This document shows, one piece after another, positions 22,271 through 34,885 of a stretch of DNA of 64,000 bases. Made by a program: the position numbers and the translations under genes. The stretch is from NCBI GenBank assembly GCA_020747015.1, contig JAGTJM010000011.1:248001-312000 (forward strand), in the 5' to 3' direction. The notes beneath the pieces were generated by a model that was not told where the DNA came from, did not search any database, and worked only from the letters and a program-made list of their open reading frames with translations. The first letter of the stretch is position 1; each line of letters begins with the position of its first letter. Source of the stretch: Pyrenochaeta sp. MPI-SDFR-AT-0127. Lineage: Eukaryota; Ascomycota; Dothideomycetes; Pleosporales; Cucurbitariaceae.

Positions 22271-22838
22271 ATGGCTACCGATCGTGTGGCTTCTCACGGC
22301 CGTGGTGGAGCAGGTGAGGCCTCTTCTTTTCATTCTAGCTGAAGGCGCACTCCTGCAGCCATTACATGCGATTGAGGATGCTCCCACATCGAGCAAAAGC
22401 CTGGTCATAAGCCTGGTCATGATGCCGTCACCATGTTTTGCGCGGCCTGTACAAGTGTCCTGGTCCAGATCCGTCTAACCTTTACAAGGCAACATCGCAA
22501 AGAATGATCCTACCAATCAACCAAAGGTGGACGACCTCGTCACCCCTACCCTAAAGTCCGATACCTACACCACCGGCAGAGGCGGCACAGGTAATATGGC
22601 ACGCAACGATCCCCAGCACCCCGAGCTTGCTCGCGCCGCTCAAGACGTCGAAGGCCCTCCCCAGCCCGAACCCGCAGGCCCCAAACACTACGGACGAGGT
22701 GGAGCGGCGAACGTCATCGGTCAAGATGGCCAACCTGCTCAACGAAAGAGCGCAGAGGCCAAGCGCGATGAGAACGGCGCTGGAAAGGGTCTTCTTGCAA
22801 AGGGCAAGGACCTGCTCAACAAGCTGGGCAAGAAATAG
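22271..22838 (+). CDS. DUF3602 protein (Par32-like, GRGG repeats)
   Basis: Two exons, 22271-22313 and 22489-22838, with a 175 bp intron that is long for this window. The product is 130 residues. The family hallmark GRGGAGN-type repeat occurs three times: HGRGGAGNIA (split by the intron, about residues 9-18), TGRGGTGNMA and YGRGGAANVI. The protein is otherwise hydrophilic and disordered, ending in a basic helix (KGLLAKGKDLLNKLGKK). The yeast relative Par32 is a TORC1-responsive phosphoprotein that inhibits ammonium transporters; whether the role is the same here is unknown. Splicing is certain in the sense that the first repeat is only completed across the junction. The promoter is TATA-like and the upstream region is very long, which fits a condition-regulated gene. 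Confidence 0.9.
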
Positions 22839-24291
22839 ACTCTGGAGCAGCTGTGGGTGCGCTCAAAGCCCCGCTCTATACACGTGGCTCAGTCAGTCAG
22901 TCAGTAAGGGCAGGACCGGGTCTCTCAAAGCTAGAATGTTGAGAGACACATGGGATTTGGAGGTTTCTTTGGTCGTTTCATGATATCCCCCAGGAAATGG
23001 AAGTCTTTAGTATCAAGTGGACGGAGGAGTTGGTGGAATTTCTTGCACACGATATACCTTCATGATATCAAGGAGCTTTCGCTCACCGAAGGATATGGTT
23101 TTAGCTACAACTAATATGATTACCTTTCTCATCACAGTCATTCTTTAATTCATCAAGCATATGGTGTTATGATTACCGTCTCGAGCAGGCTAAATGACCC
23201 AACCACTAGCCCAGCTTCCACTTCTTGGAGTCAGAGCTTTCTCAGTGAGCCACTCTATAAACGGATGATCGTATCCATTTCTCACTGAGCCACCACGGCG
23301 TCCAAAGATTTCGGAGTTGGTAACAACTTGAATTTACAGATCAGTATGGCGGGGCCGTTTGAACGGAAAAGTAAGCGAAATGCGGGGTTCATGTACAACG
23401 ACCCTCTATAGTGGGGCAGGCATACACATCCAGAAAGCAGATTGCCGGTTCGAAGGCCCTCGTCATGATTCTTTGGCTTATGATACGTTGAGGATACTCA
23501 TGCACAGGCTAAATAATTGGCTCTAGCACTGCCGAGATCTTCACTCCTGTATCACTCCTGTATCTTTATCTGTAAATGGTAAATGGACTTGTCGATTCTA
23601 CCTTGCGCTCTTCTCCGTAACGCGGCTGAATGGCTGATTATCTAGTTTCCCAGGAGAGAAATGGTCAAATAAGGTGGCTCTCGAAACATAACCGCAGTAC
23701 ATTGGAGAGCCATGCGTAAGGATATGTATCGCTTTCAAAGTATCTCCACAGCACAACACCAGCCCTACCAAACAGGGTCTACTTAGCAAAAAAGCAATGG
23801 CAACATCCGAGCAGTTCGCATGCTGATCGTGCCACATTGCTGTACGGAGCATCCACCCGGCTCCACATAAAAGCGTCCTTCTGCCCCAGATATGTAACCA
23901 AGTCCGCCATGCATATCGGCAAGCAGCGGCAAACCTGCCTTGTTTTGCGCTCTCTTCCGATTCCCAAGGACGGTCGAGCTTTTCACTTACCTTGGCTTTG
24001 TTTCTTCCCTGCCATGTTCGCCCGGTCACACAACGTGGACTGATGCTATTGGTTTGAAGAAAGATGAATACTTACGGCCGAGTTGAACAGGTCCGAAGTC
24101 TTTCCAAGTGAACGACACGCTGATCATTAGACAAGGAATATTAAGGTTGCGGCACGCTCCCGTTCCCGTCTGTGGTAAAACCAATGGACACTTTACTGTG
24201 ACGTTTTTGGCTTGTAGTTCGTTACTTGTTATTATTACTGAAATTCTTTTGTCATCTCCTCTCACCGACAAGAAGAAAATAATACAGTATA
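22839..24291. other. intergenic, upstream of the 2OG oxygenase
   Basis: 1.45 kb with no defensible gene; the frame 23598-24029 minus has no recognisable content. A short (CAGT)4 run lies at 22890-22905. Confidence 0.55.
22890..22905. repeat. (CAGT)4 microsatellite
   Basis: Four tandem copies of a tetranucleotide in the 3' region of the DUF3602 gene. Confidence 0.8.
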
Positions 24292-25459
24292 ATGGCTACT
24301 ACGGATATACTCACAGAACCAGACACTTGGGTCCATTACCATGATGGCGGAATTCCGGGTCGTCGGCGAGTCTTGACAGGGAAAGCAGCTACGGCAACAT
24401 TCAACGAGGTTCCCAAAATTGACTTTCGACGAATCTACTCGCATAGCCTGGAGGATCGGAAAGAGCTGGCTAAGGAGGTTGGCGCCGCGTGCCGAGACGT
24501 AGGCTTCTTCTATGCCGTCAATCATGGCGTGGATGAGACGATGTTGGAAGATACATTTGAGGCATTGAAGCGATACTTTGCGCTTCCGACAGAAGTCAAG
24601 ATGGAGACGCATAATCAGAAGACGGAGAAGTTTAGGGGATATGAAGCTTTCCTTGAAGGAAAGTTGGATCCAAGCACTCGAGGTGGTAAGCTAACACCAT
24701 TGGATATGTACATGTTTGACGTTTTCAACTTTGACTGAACATGCTGTAGATTTCAAAGAAGGCTTTTTGATGGGCGAAGATGCAACAGATCCAGAACAAC
24801 ACCGTCCCATCACCCCTTCCACATCCACACCTAGGAACCAATGGCCTACGCATCCATCCGCACTCTTCTGGCGCCCAGCAATCTACCGCTACTACACCGC
24901 CATGGAAGCATTCAGCAAACGCATGCTACACATCTTCGCTCTCGCCCTCGACCTACCAGAGACATACTTCGACGCCATAACCACACATCCCATGACCAAC
25001 GTGCGTGCCGTGCACTACCCGCCGCAAGAAACCGAGAGCGACGTGGGCATCGGCGCACACACTGATTTCTGCTGGTTCACGCTCGTCTGCCAATCGCAAA
25101 CTGCCTATCCCGCGCTGCAAGTCCTCAACGCAAACGGCATCTGGATCCCGGTGGACCCAGCGCCCAACACGTTTGTCGTCAACATTGCGGATTTCCTCAA
25201 ACTCGTCACGGGCGGCACGTGGCAGAGTACGGTGCACCGTGTGCGCAATGTGGGCGGCGAGGAGAGGTATAGCATGCCCTTTTTCTTCAGCCCGAATGAA
25301 GATGCAAAAGTGAGTGTTGTGCAGCATTTGCGGCGCCAGGGAGAGTCGTATGATGAGTTTGTTGTCGGCGAGTATTTTCAAAGGAGGTTGGATATTGATC
25401 GGACTACGCATCTGGAGGACGGGCAGGGTGCGCCGCAGAAGAAGCGTTCTGGGTATTAG
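24292..25459 (+). CDS. 2-oxoglutarate/Fe(II)-dependent oxygenase, isopenicillin N synthase-like fold
   Basis: Two exons, 24292-24685 and 24750-25459, with a 64 bp intron. The product is 367 residues. The N-terminal half is the DIOX_N type (VPKIDFRRIY, ACRDVGFFYAVNHGV). The C-terminal half is the catalytic jelly roll. The iron ligands are H235-x-D237 (GAHTDFCWFTLV) and H294 (STVHRVRN). The 2-oxoglutarate-binding pair is R304-Y-S306 (RYSMPFFFSP). All catalytic residues are intact. Fungal members of this family are often annotated as thymine dioxygenase, gibberellin oxidase-like or flavonol synthase-like; the substrate cannot be read from the sequence. No other biosynthetic genes adjoin it, so it is more likely a stand-alone catabolic or modifying enzyme than part of a metabolite cluster. 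Confidence 0.92.
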
Positions 25460-25776
25460 AGAGGGAAATATGAAAGGATTTGATAGGTTTATTTGAGTGT
25501 GATAAAGTGTCATGGTAACAACAACGAGAGACGGGCTGAAAAGCTTCAGATAGAATGTAGAAGGTTTTATAGACACTAAGAAGATACATGGTTGGGATAA
25601 TGGATTATTGTGCAAGTCGGAAGCACTCCACTACACAGACCGAATGACTAGGTGGGAACAATTGCAATTGAACAGAAGACGCAGGACAAATTACAAATGG
25701 ATATCCGCAAACCTCAAATTGAACCTGATGCAAATGAGCCAAACTCCTCGCAAATATACATTCAATATGCCCCTGA
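25460..25776. other. convergent 3' intergenic region
   Basis: 317 bp between convergent stops of the oxygenase and the Q/P-rich gene. Only UTR sequence is expected here. Confidence 0.6.
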
Positions 25777-28700
25777 TCATAGCTCTCCATTCCGTCTCTT
25801 CGCTTCCTCAAGTGCCATCTTCATCCTCCGCTCCTTTTCTTGCTCCTCGCTCAATTCCACCGTTCCGCCCTTGGCCTGGAATAGCTTCTCGATGTCCGCC
25901 TCATCCTGATCCAGTACAGTGACTCGTCGCTCATACTCATCAGCCATCTTTTTCGCACCAGCCACTTTCTCACTCTCTAGTTCGTTTAAGCGTGCCGTGT
26001 CAGCGGAGTCAGCCTTGACTTGCGCAATCTCAGCGTCTAGAACAGAATTGTTTAGTTCGATTTCTAGAACATTAAAGGTGCTGAGAAGGGCTTTGGAGGA
26101 GGCCTTCAGAGATGTGAGGGTGCTGTGGGCGCGACTTAGGACCTCCTCATCGCCTTTCCCGTCCTCTAGTTCCTTAACAGCAGCGATTATGCGGTCAATA
26201 TCTCCTTGCTCGACGCCCACTGCCCGCACCACAATCTCCTCAGCAATATTGACAAGCTCGCCTACGCGCTCGGCCTTTTCACGTTTCGCTCGCAACGTAG
26301 CTTGCTTTTCTGCCACTTCAAAATGCTTTTCCATACTCTTCATCTTGGCAATGTTACCTGCGGCGTAGAGCGGCTGGGTTTCGGTCTTTTTGTAACGTTT
26401 GTCTCGCTCAGCGACAGCGTGAACAACTCTTTCATGCCTTATCTCGATCTGTTCGTGTAGATCCTTCAAGAGTTCGAGGCAGTCTTTCGTACCCGGAGCG
26501 TCGCCCCCTTCCAGACTCTTCACACCAGCCACTGAAGTCTGGAGTAGATTTTCCGCGTCAATGTACAGGTCCGTGATTGATTTGATATCTGCTTGCGTTG
26601 CATCGTAAACAGGGTCAAAGACTGTCTCCACATAATTCTTGTACTCATCACGATCTTCCTGTGCTTTGAGCCCTGCCTCCTTCTGCTTATACTCATCTTC
26701 AAGTTGATTCATCTCAGCATAAGATATCTCGTTGTTATTGAACAGATCATCGTTGTGCTCTTCGTTCTCCTCTTGACGTGTGCGGCGTGCGTTGTCGTTT
26801 TTTCTGCGAGTCAGAGAGGCAGACTTCTCCCAAGTCTTCGTCAGCTCTTCCAAATTATTTGTATCGGATTTGATGCCTGCGAGACAAGTTCGAAGTTCTT
26901 CGATAACACGGCTGGGTCCAGCAGGAGTGACTTGAGCGGGAAGTATATCGGCCAACGTGTTGACAGGGGTCCTTGATGGTGGCGCCGTTGAAGCTGGGCG
27001 ATTTGTTGAGAAACTTAGAGGTGCAGGAACCGGAACGTCAGCCGCTATGCTATCGCTACTGGTAGGTCTACTAGGAGGCTTTGGCAGCTCTGGTTCGTGC
27101 GCACCGAAGAAGATCTCGTCATGTGCTTTGCTGGCAAATTGACCTGTGGGCCCTGCAGGTCCATTCCCAAATGGCATCGTCGATGTATGAACAAGCGGAG
27201 CTGGATCATTTGAAGGGACTGCGGCAGGCGGTACGTAAGCTATATATGTTGGCTGCACTTCGGGCGGAGACTGAACAGGCGTCGTGTTGGAATCATCATC
27301 GACAGAGCTTGTCGGAGTCGGGACCGTTGTTGACGGTCCTGAGTGATCGAATTGTTGCTGTTTCGGTATGTTTTCATTCGATGGTAGTGTGGCTTTTCTT
27401 CTTAAGATAGGTCGCCCACCAGGACTATAATCATAATCTTCCTCGGTCGGTGATTCTTGTGGCACATGCACATTCAATGATTGCCTCCGGATAGAGGCGT
27501 CAGAAATGCCTTGCGAGGGATCAGACTGCGCAGGCTGGTGCGGATTCGAAGGCTCTACGGCCGGTGGAGGTGGTGGAGCATCGTAATATTCGATTCCTCT
27601 GATCGCAGACTCGGCTTTTAAGAATGATTTGAAAGTTCTCATCTTGCCATCAATCTCGGGTTCCTTCGCCTCACCACGAAGCATGGTGATGTACCTCTCC
27701 AGCGAGCCAGCATACCAAGGGTCGATATCTGGAATCAAGTCTACGGGTGTAGGTTTTGGCAGTTCTTTATTCTTTTCTGCATCGAGTTGGCGCCTTAAAT
27801 CTGCGATAGTAACATCCCGCTCTTCAATGTTGTGTTCCTTGCCCTCTACATCCTCCTTGAGCCGTTCGATGGTCATTTCTTTCTCCTTGGCCAATCCATC
27901 GGCATCAGTCTTTGCTTGCTCAGCGGTAAGCCTCATAGCCCCCATCTGTTCATTCAGGACATTCGTTTCGCTCGTCGCATGCGCTCTGGCAGTATCGGAC
28001 TCGGCCTTGAGCTTCTCGATATCAGCATGTAGTTCAGCTCTCACTTTCTCAATTTCAGCGTGCAAATCGGCCCTCTCCTTGTCAAAGTCAGCCCGCAGAC
28101 GCTCGAGTGCCTCATCTTTTGCCTTTAGCTCCGCGGCATGATTGGCTTTTGATTGTTGCTCCCAGGAACTAGATGCCTGAGTAGGAGTCTGCGCGTTCCA
28201 GCTTCCTTCATTCATAAAAAAACCTGTTGCAACGGGAGGAGGCTGCTGTTGAAGCTGAGCTGGAGTATGTTGTCGTTCTTGCGAAGGTGCCGATTGTGCC
28301 GCCCAACCTCCGTTGTCCATGACGAAGCTTTGCTGAGATTGTGGGGGTTGATATGGGGCTTCCTTTTGTGCTGGAGTACTCTGCTTTGGCTGTGTCCAAG
28401 TCTCATCACCCATAACAAAGCTCTGTTGAGAAGGAGGAGGTTGGGTGGTTTGATTTGGTCTCGGCGACGTTCTGAGGGGCGCAACAGTGGCATCGCCCAA
28501 TTCAAAGCTCTGCTGCGGAGGCTGCGAAGGAGGCCTTCGAGCCGGACTGACTGAAATAGGTGGTGGAGTGGGAGCATATGTGTCTGCTCTCCCGCCTAGA
28601 CTCAAAGGTGCAGGCTGGATAGCTGGGCTAGGCCACCCAGGAGTCGACGTAGGTGAGGGGACATGAGCGGGTAATTCGACGCTCTCCATTTGATTAGACT

Positions 28701-30595
28701 CATGTTTCTTGTCATCTTTCTTCGAAAAGAAGTGTTCATCATCAATTTCATCATCGATACCGAAGTGCTCCCAGTCAGATGGGCCACCAGTACCCAAAGC
28801 GCTGAACTTCGACTTGTCATCACGAGGTGGCGGTGGTGTGGGCATTTTCGGTGGAGCGGGCTTGGGAGAACTGGTTCTGTTGTCGGCACGCTGCGCATGC
28901 AAATTAGCCAAGGCAATAGAGCCCACAGAACCAGTACGGCCAAGACCAGTCTGATGTCCAGAAGCAAAACTCATACTCTGTCGATTAGTGACAGGAGATA
29001 CAGGCTGACTTTGTGGGCTTGGCTGCTCAAAGAAGGCTGATGAAGCAGTATCAGTGCGACTGAGGGGCTTCGGGGCCTGAATACTCTGGCCGGGTACTTG
29101 AGGATATTGTTGTTCTGGATTTGAGCCATGTGGCTGGTGCCCAGGTTGCCATTGAGGCTGCTGAACTGGTTGTTGGGCGGCGTATGGAGCTGGTGTGTTC
29201 TGCTGTTGCTGACCAAAACCTTGGCCAACAGGTGCAGGCACAGGCGCAGGCGCGGATGCCTGCCATTGATTTTGCTGATGTGGATATTGCGCAGGTGGAG
29301 GAACCTGCTGTGCTTGAGGCATCTGATTACACTGCGATTGGTCTCCTGGCTGTTGAAATGGGGCTTGCGCTTGCACTGGCTGCCCAAACTGCTGTTGCTG
29401 GGGTTGGGTGGGCTGTCCGAATTGACCCTGAGGCTGTTGTGGGAACTGGTTCTGTGCCAGTGGAGCTTGTTGCGGTACTTGTCCTTGAGGTGCAAACTGG
29501 TTTTGAACATACGGCTGTTGGAGTTGCTGCGGTTGCACAACCGGCTGAGCAAACTGTCCTTGAGCGGGTGGCTGTTGGGGCTGCATAGGTTGTATGCCTT
29601 GGTATCCCTGCGCATAGAAACTCGGGTCTACAGTCGGTTTTGTGTACCTGAACTTCTTGGAGCCTCCCTGGAGCGGGGCGTGCTGTGCCTGTTGCCATGC
29701 TGGCAGGTCTGGTGGAGGAGGCACGTACACGCCAGGTGCTGGGTTCGTGTTCGAAGGCATGTATGCTTGGACACCCTGCCCAGTCAAGGAAGGCGGTATG
29801 TATGCTGGTTGTTGCTCGTTGGGGCTCACGACTGTAGACGGTTGCTGTGGTCCAGCGGACTGAGGATTGGTGAAGGAGCCAACTTGATTTGCTCCGTACA
29901 CCGAGCCAGGTCGCCCTCCTTGCGATGGCGGGAAGTATGAACCCCCAGGTGTAGCTGAAGGAGGTGGAGGGGCAGCATTATTGTAGACCTGTTGCGGTGC
30001 CCCTTGTACTGGATACCCTCCTTGTTGTGCCTGTGGTGTGAAGCCTGTATTCTGCTGGGACCAACCCTGTGTGTTTTGTTGCTGTTGTTGCTGTTGTTGC
30101 TGCTGCTGCTGATTCTGAACAGCCCCTGCGAAGCCATACGGTTTTGGTGGCGGAGGAGGAGGTATATCATGCTGTTGGGGAGGATACGAGGTCTGTGATG
30201 CTGGAGCCTGGTTGTGTGGACTTGGTCAGTCTTCATATCCAAAACCAGAGCCATTCCAAACTACCCTACCTGCTGTCCTTGGGCATATGCTCCAGGCATG
30301 GCCCCATATGTGCCTGGATTGTAGCCGCCTGCTGCCTGCTGTTGGGGTTGATTCCATGGATTCGCGGTTTGGGTGGGAGTCGGCGCAGCCCATTGACTCT
30401 GTGCTTGCGGAGCGGCAGATTGGTACCCTTGCGGCGCTGCATCGAAGTCTCAGTATTCTAACATGTTTTCATGGCGTGATCGGTCGAGCGCATACCTCCA
30501 TACCCCGGGGGTGGTGGTGGAGCGGCCTGTTGCCCCGCAAAGCTCGACGTGCTTCCTGGCCGCTGGTACCCTGGTGGTTGCCCGTAGTTCTGCAT
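25777..30595 (-). CDS. large Q/P-rich coiled-coil protein of unknown function (1565 aa)
   Basis: Exons, 5' to 3': 30595-30496, 30436-30270, 30207-25777. The introns are 59 and 62 bp. For the first intron an acceptor nine bases upstream is also in frame. I do not recognise a named family. The N-terminal third is Gln/Pro/Gly/Tyr-rich and prion-like, with a glutamine run from CAG/CAA codons at about 30076-30115. A GGSKKFRYTKP block follows near residue 285, then a conserved-looking PSDWEHFG near residue 568. Residues about 650-755 contain four spaced copies of a QSF[VE][ML]-type short motif. A coiled coil covers about 770-905, a Pro/Ser-rich linker follows, and a second long helical, coiled-coil region runs from about 1190 to the end. 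Low-complexity plus coiled coils suggests a scaffold in a polarity, endocytic or RNA-granule assembly. This is inference only. Confidence 0.85.
30076..30115. repeat. CAG/CAA trinucleotide repeat (coding polyglutamine)
   Basis: Mixed CAA/CAG triplets (read on the minus strand) encoding about a dozen consecutive glutamines inside the Q/P-rich protein. Confidence 0.85.
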
Positions 30596-31386
30596 GGTTG
30601 TGGGACCTCTTTCTCAGGCTCGAAGTCGATGTCCTGCACTGTCAAGTCTCGCGTCGGCCGATCGTTCGATTGTTTGCTTGTCGCAATCGCGTGAGTTGGA
30701 AAGCTTCGCTGTCAAGGTATATTAATAGGTCCTCGCGAGAAATGCAACATGCAGAATCACAGCGAAGGCGCAAGGCAAGTTACAAGAACAACAGCAACAG
30801 ATACGAGAATGGCATTCAAAGAAGGATAGATACAGGAGGCAGGAAGAAAGTCACAGCGCTTAGTGTCCGTCCGTTGCGAGGCTGAGGGCTGAAGCTCCAG
30901 CTTCTAAAGTGGAATGGTCCCAGAGCCACACCATGGTCTGGTTCGTGATCCCGCTTCGCCTTTCCCCAACTGTCCTTAGCCTGAGCAGGTCACATTTCAA
31001 TATCCTCGTCGACTTTGCCTATTGACGCATCATGCATTCGTAAGTGATGATTTAAATGGTCGCATCCCTTGAGTTCTTGACACGTGGTCTAATACGAGCA
31101 TGTACGGAAGCCAAAGCTGCATCCCTCCGCCTCTTCATAATTGAAGAGAAACCTCATTGCGACTACAGGTTGGATTCAATAACGATAGTATTCAACTACG
31201 CGATGACAATAACCGTTCATTTATAAAGGCTGAGACTGCGACTTCTGTTATCCTGCTTCAAATTCTGCTCTTCCCATCTGCAACCCTGACAACCTTTTGT
31301 CTCCTATTCTATCGCTTTCATTACTTACCACATCGATCTCCTCCTTTCGTTGCACCACCAGCGATATTAGTCCTGAAAACAAATCC
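30596..31386. other. intergenic, promoter side of the Q/P-rich gene
   Basis: 791 bp between that start codon and the stop codon of the DUF3074 gene. No gene, repeat or RNA feature is visible. Confidence 0.6.
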
Positions 31387-32859
31387 TCATTGTTTTTTAC
31401 GATTTTGTTCGTTCTGTCTTGCTCTGGCAACGTATTGGATAACACCATACACGTCTTCTGCCACGGCCTTCAGGGTCTCTGTCTGCTTTACGCGTTCTGG
31501 CGCGAATTGAGTTATGCCTTTTGCCGTGCTCACAGTCACTGAGAAGAAAGAGACGCGGAGTTAGTGTATGCTTCTTTTCAAGAACATACATGGCCACTTA
31601 CTCATGTCCCAACGATGTTGGTAGTCCTTATCTGCATATTGTGCCTCAAGTGAGACCCCATCCTCGGCGGGGACTTCCTTCAGAGCCTTCTGCAGCCGCT
31701 CCACAGAGACATAGATACCCTCAGTGAGTTTATTACCGGTCCTCTGTTTCTGAGTATCGAGAAATTCGGCTGTGTCAGTGGCTGTGCTCGTCGGGAGGGA
31801 ATAGCGCCGAGTAGACCCATCCTTCTTGATTCGGCTCTTCTGCATTACAGCTTGGACATTGCTCAAAGATTCAAAGTCGATCGGAAGCTGAATTGTACAT
31901 GATTGTGAAATCTTACAGGACTCGAACGCTTTGGCATTGGCATCTGCAGGGCACGTGGAATGTACCGTGATGACCAGAACATGGAACACGCGGTCCTGCA
32001 GGAGGCTGAGTCCTCCAAGTAGTTTGGGCATCATGTGGAACATTTGGAAGACTATAGGATGTCAGCGGCAGACTCGGAGATAAATCCGACTCGAATCTGT
32101 TCAGGTAGTATGAGGGTAAGGAAGGTCAAGTCGCAGTAGAGACCAATAGCCTCTCAAATGGAACTCTTACCAGACATTTGCACCCTTTGAATTATCCCAT
32201 CACGGTTGATGTCACGCACGGCCTTGTCCAGATCCTCAGCACTCCAGGCCAGAAGCTCATTCGCATCGTACACGCTCGGGGTATAACGAGCTTCATTACG
32301 ACTGTGGTCTTGGGATAGGAGATTGTCTAATTCAGAGTACTTTACGTCGGAATCGAGATGATAGGAACGCCTAGCCACCCAAGCCACTTTGTTCATTACC
32401 TTGACACGCAGATCCACAGACACTGGAACGGGTTTTGTGATGGTTTGTACAGTAGCTGCCAGCGCTATTGATTTCGGTCCAGGCTCTGCAGGTCCTACAT
32501 TTGTGAGCACCGGCATCGCAACATCTGCTGGAATAGGAAGCACGGAATCAGCGGATACGCAGGATGGAGTTCGCACGTAGGCACTTACTCATGCCAGCAG
32601 GATGCCATTTGCCGTGACTCGTGAAGCCTTCATCGAAGTCGATCTTACTCGCTTCAAGAATAATATTATTAAGAAATTGCGACAAACTCGTAGTGTTCCC
32701 TTTGCGTGGGATTGGAATATCGGAATGTGGCGGAAGGTCGTTGATGTTAAGACGGTCAAGTGTGAGGTATCGATATACACGCGGCGCATCTTCTATACTT
32801 GGTAGGGCAACATCATGGAACTGCGTCGGCACGGGGCGCCCAGGATCGGATTCTGACAT
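31387..32859 (-). CDS. DUF3074 (START-like) domain protein
   Basis: Exons, 5' to 3': 32859-32589, 32527-32171, 32051-31602, 31538-31387. The product is 409 residues. The DUF3074 pattern is readable in order: an N-terminal segment with FLNNIILEASKI and a W-containing loop; then KVAWVARRSYHLDSDVKYSELDNLL, YTPSVYDANELLAWS, the FHMMPKLLGGLSLLQDRVFHVLVIT block across an intron, and GIYVSVERLQ. The C-terminal helix begins WDMMTVSTAKGITQF and ends in a basic tail. These proteins have a START/helix-grip fold thought to bind a lipid or other hydrophobic ligand; no function is established. The start is the ATG at 32859; the open frame upstream of it lacks another ATG. Confidence 0.87.
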
Positions 32860-34885
32860 GGCCAAGGTGCAGCGGAGCGGAAGCCTTGGGTCTGTCTGCA
32901 GTGATACTGTTGAACACTCACGGTTGAGCGCGCTAGCGTTGACGGTCTAGACCTCCCTCGACACCTGCGGCCGGGGCCGACTCTCAAGCAAGGTAGACGC
33001 AGTCAACTGGCAGTCCGGCTTCGGGGTAATACTGCCGACTAGAAGAGCTTTGTGCTAAAGGGTCGTAGAACAAGTGCTTGTGACGAGTTGGCAGCTAACA
33101 CGGACAACGAGGCGCTGGGAAGCTAGAGCCTTGCCACAGCGATGCAGATGGAAGTCTAGAACAACAAATCAAGCAGCGGCTGTGACAGGGGAAGCCCCTT
33201 GTATACAGGCTTATGGCGGGTAACAAGACGAAGGAACCTTGAATGGAAGCATTGATGTGACGAGGCGCACAAACAACCCGAAACGGGAGATATGCATGAT
33301 AGTGAATTGCATGGCCCATGATTGGCTAGCGCCCTGACAAACGTCTTCTCCAAACATCAAAGAAAACTTAACTCAGAAGCAGGAACGCCGATTCTTTGGG
33401 ACAATTGTATTGCCGTGTCCAGAGGGTTTCGAACTTGACGAGAACTACCTCTTGTGCAGAAAAAACATGGCCATTCCTTCGGCCCATCCACAGCTGCCAA
33501 GGGCTCGCAGGATGCATCTCCGCTGCAACTGACTTGTCCGATTGTCATGCATTCGAAATTAGGGTTAGACATCTCGTTCCTTATGACCTAGGCCTCTTCT
33601 AGGCTAATGAAACATTATTGTATTCACTCCGACGCGTTCGAGGCTGAGGCGGGCATGTACTCATAAATTGAGCCTGCCGTTCGGAGCTATACGGCCTTCC
33701 AATCAAGTCACGTCGTTAACGAGCTTGTGCATGCGCATGGCCTCGGGAAGGCTTACAGTCTCACTACCGGTGTAAGACCAACCTAGATTCTAGCCTTCGA
33801 CACACTCATTGGCGTTGTGAGAGCGGCATCAGGTATAGTGTAACATAACCCTACTCATTACTTACTCAGTCACGTTCGCTTGACACCAGGTATCAATATA
33901 CTAGGCTTGACCAGACAGCTGGGCGGACAGCACATCGTCTCGAATTTCCGAATTGGGAAGTCGACCTTCTTTTGACCTCTCGAATCCAAGACAGCATGCG
34001 TAGAGGATAGTTTGGGATGATGTGAGGTGCAAACAAGCTTCAGGAGTAATTGTCGACTTCTGATTTTGGTGCGCTGAGTGGGGAAGCAATTGAGTGAGAT
34101 CTTCACTTTGTATCTTAGCCGCCGCTTATCACATGGACCCTAGGCTCCGCGGATCGCCGTTTTGGGGTGATATGGCATTTGTGCAAAAGTCCATCCATGG
34201 TTGCATGCGCGATCTTATAATGGAGTCTGGATCTCTACATGCATATTCAAAGGTTACGGATTTGCTCAATATGGATTAGTGTATATGTTAGGCGCCAATG
34301 AGCGAGATCTAGATGATGGTCCCGATTTTGAGTCCCCTTGCGGGTCTCACTGTGGAAGCGCTTGTACGACTTCAGGATGGATCACAGCGTTAGCTTCGCG
34401 TTTATAGCATTACTATCCATTGGACCTCACAATTTATCAAGGTAATGAATCAGATGTCGTATGTGAGTGTTCAATTACAAACTGGACATGATCAGGGTGG
34501 GTCATTTCAGACAACGTTCAGCTTACGTCTCGTGGTCTACATCGCTACGTCGATTGGCTCCCCGCATGTCTAGGCTCACTACTGACTGTAAGGCCCGAAT
34601 GGGCACACGCCTTTTGCCAGTTCAGAACGCCCCTATCTTACAACGAATAGTTCGATGAACGCTTGTATTTCTTCTCCAATGCACCGCCAATGTGCAATAT
34701 TTAGGTCATGCTCGCACATGTATGGCTATCAGGGCTACTCGGCGAAACGGGTGAGACCCAGGCCACTTTACATTGCTTCAGTGGAACGAGAAGCTCAGTG
34801 AGTCTCTGTGTGCTGTTCAAGTGAGCTATTTGCTGAAAGGCAATCAAGAGCAGAAAATTGTGTGTAATTGAACAAGTCGAAAAGC
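32860..34885. other. 2 kb intergenic stretch without visible genes
   Basis: This lies between the DUF3074 start and the stop of the SAM/HMG gene. The frames (33095-33353, 33357-33602, 33870-34106, 34467-34658) are short and not protein-like. No repeat stands out. Confidence 0.5.

Noticed and set aside
29128..29940. 270-codon Leu/Arg-rich frame on the plus strand
   Set aside because: Antisense shadow of the Gln/Pro-rich coding exon; CAG/CAA codons read as CTG/TTG leucines.
32897..32922. GTGAGT...CACTGCAG pair upstream of the DUF3074 start, suggesting a 5' intron
   Set aside because: The interval is only 26 bp, too short for a spliceosomal intron, and no ATG lies in the would-be upstream exon.
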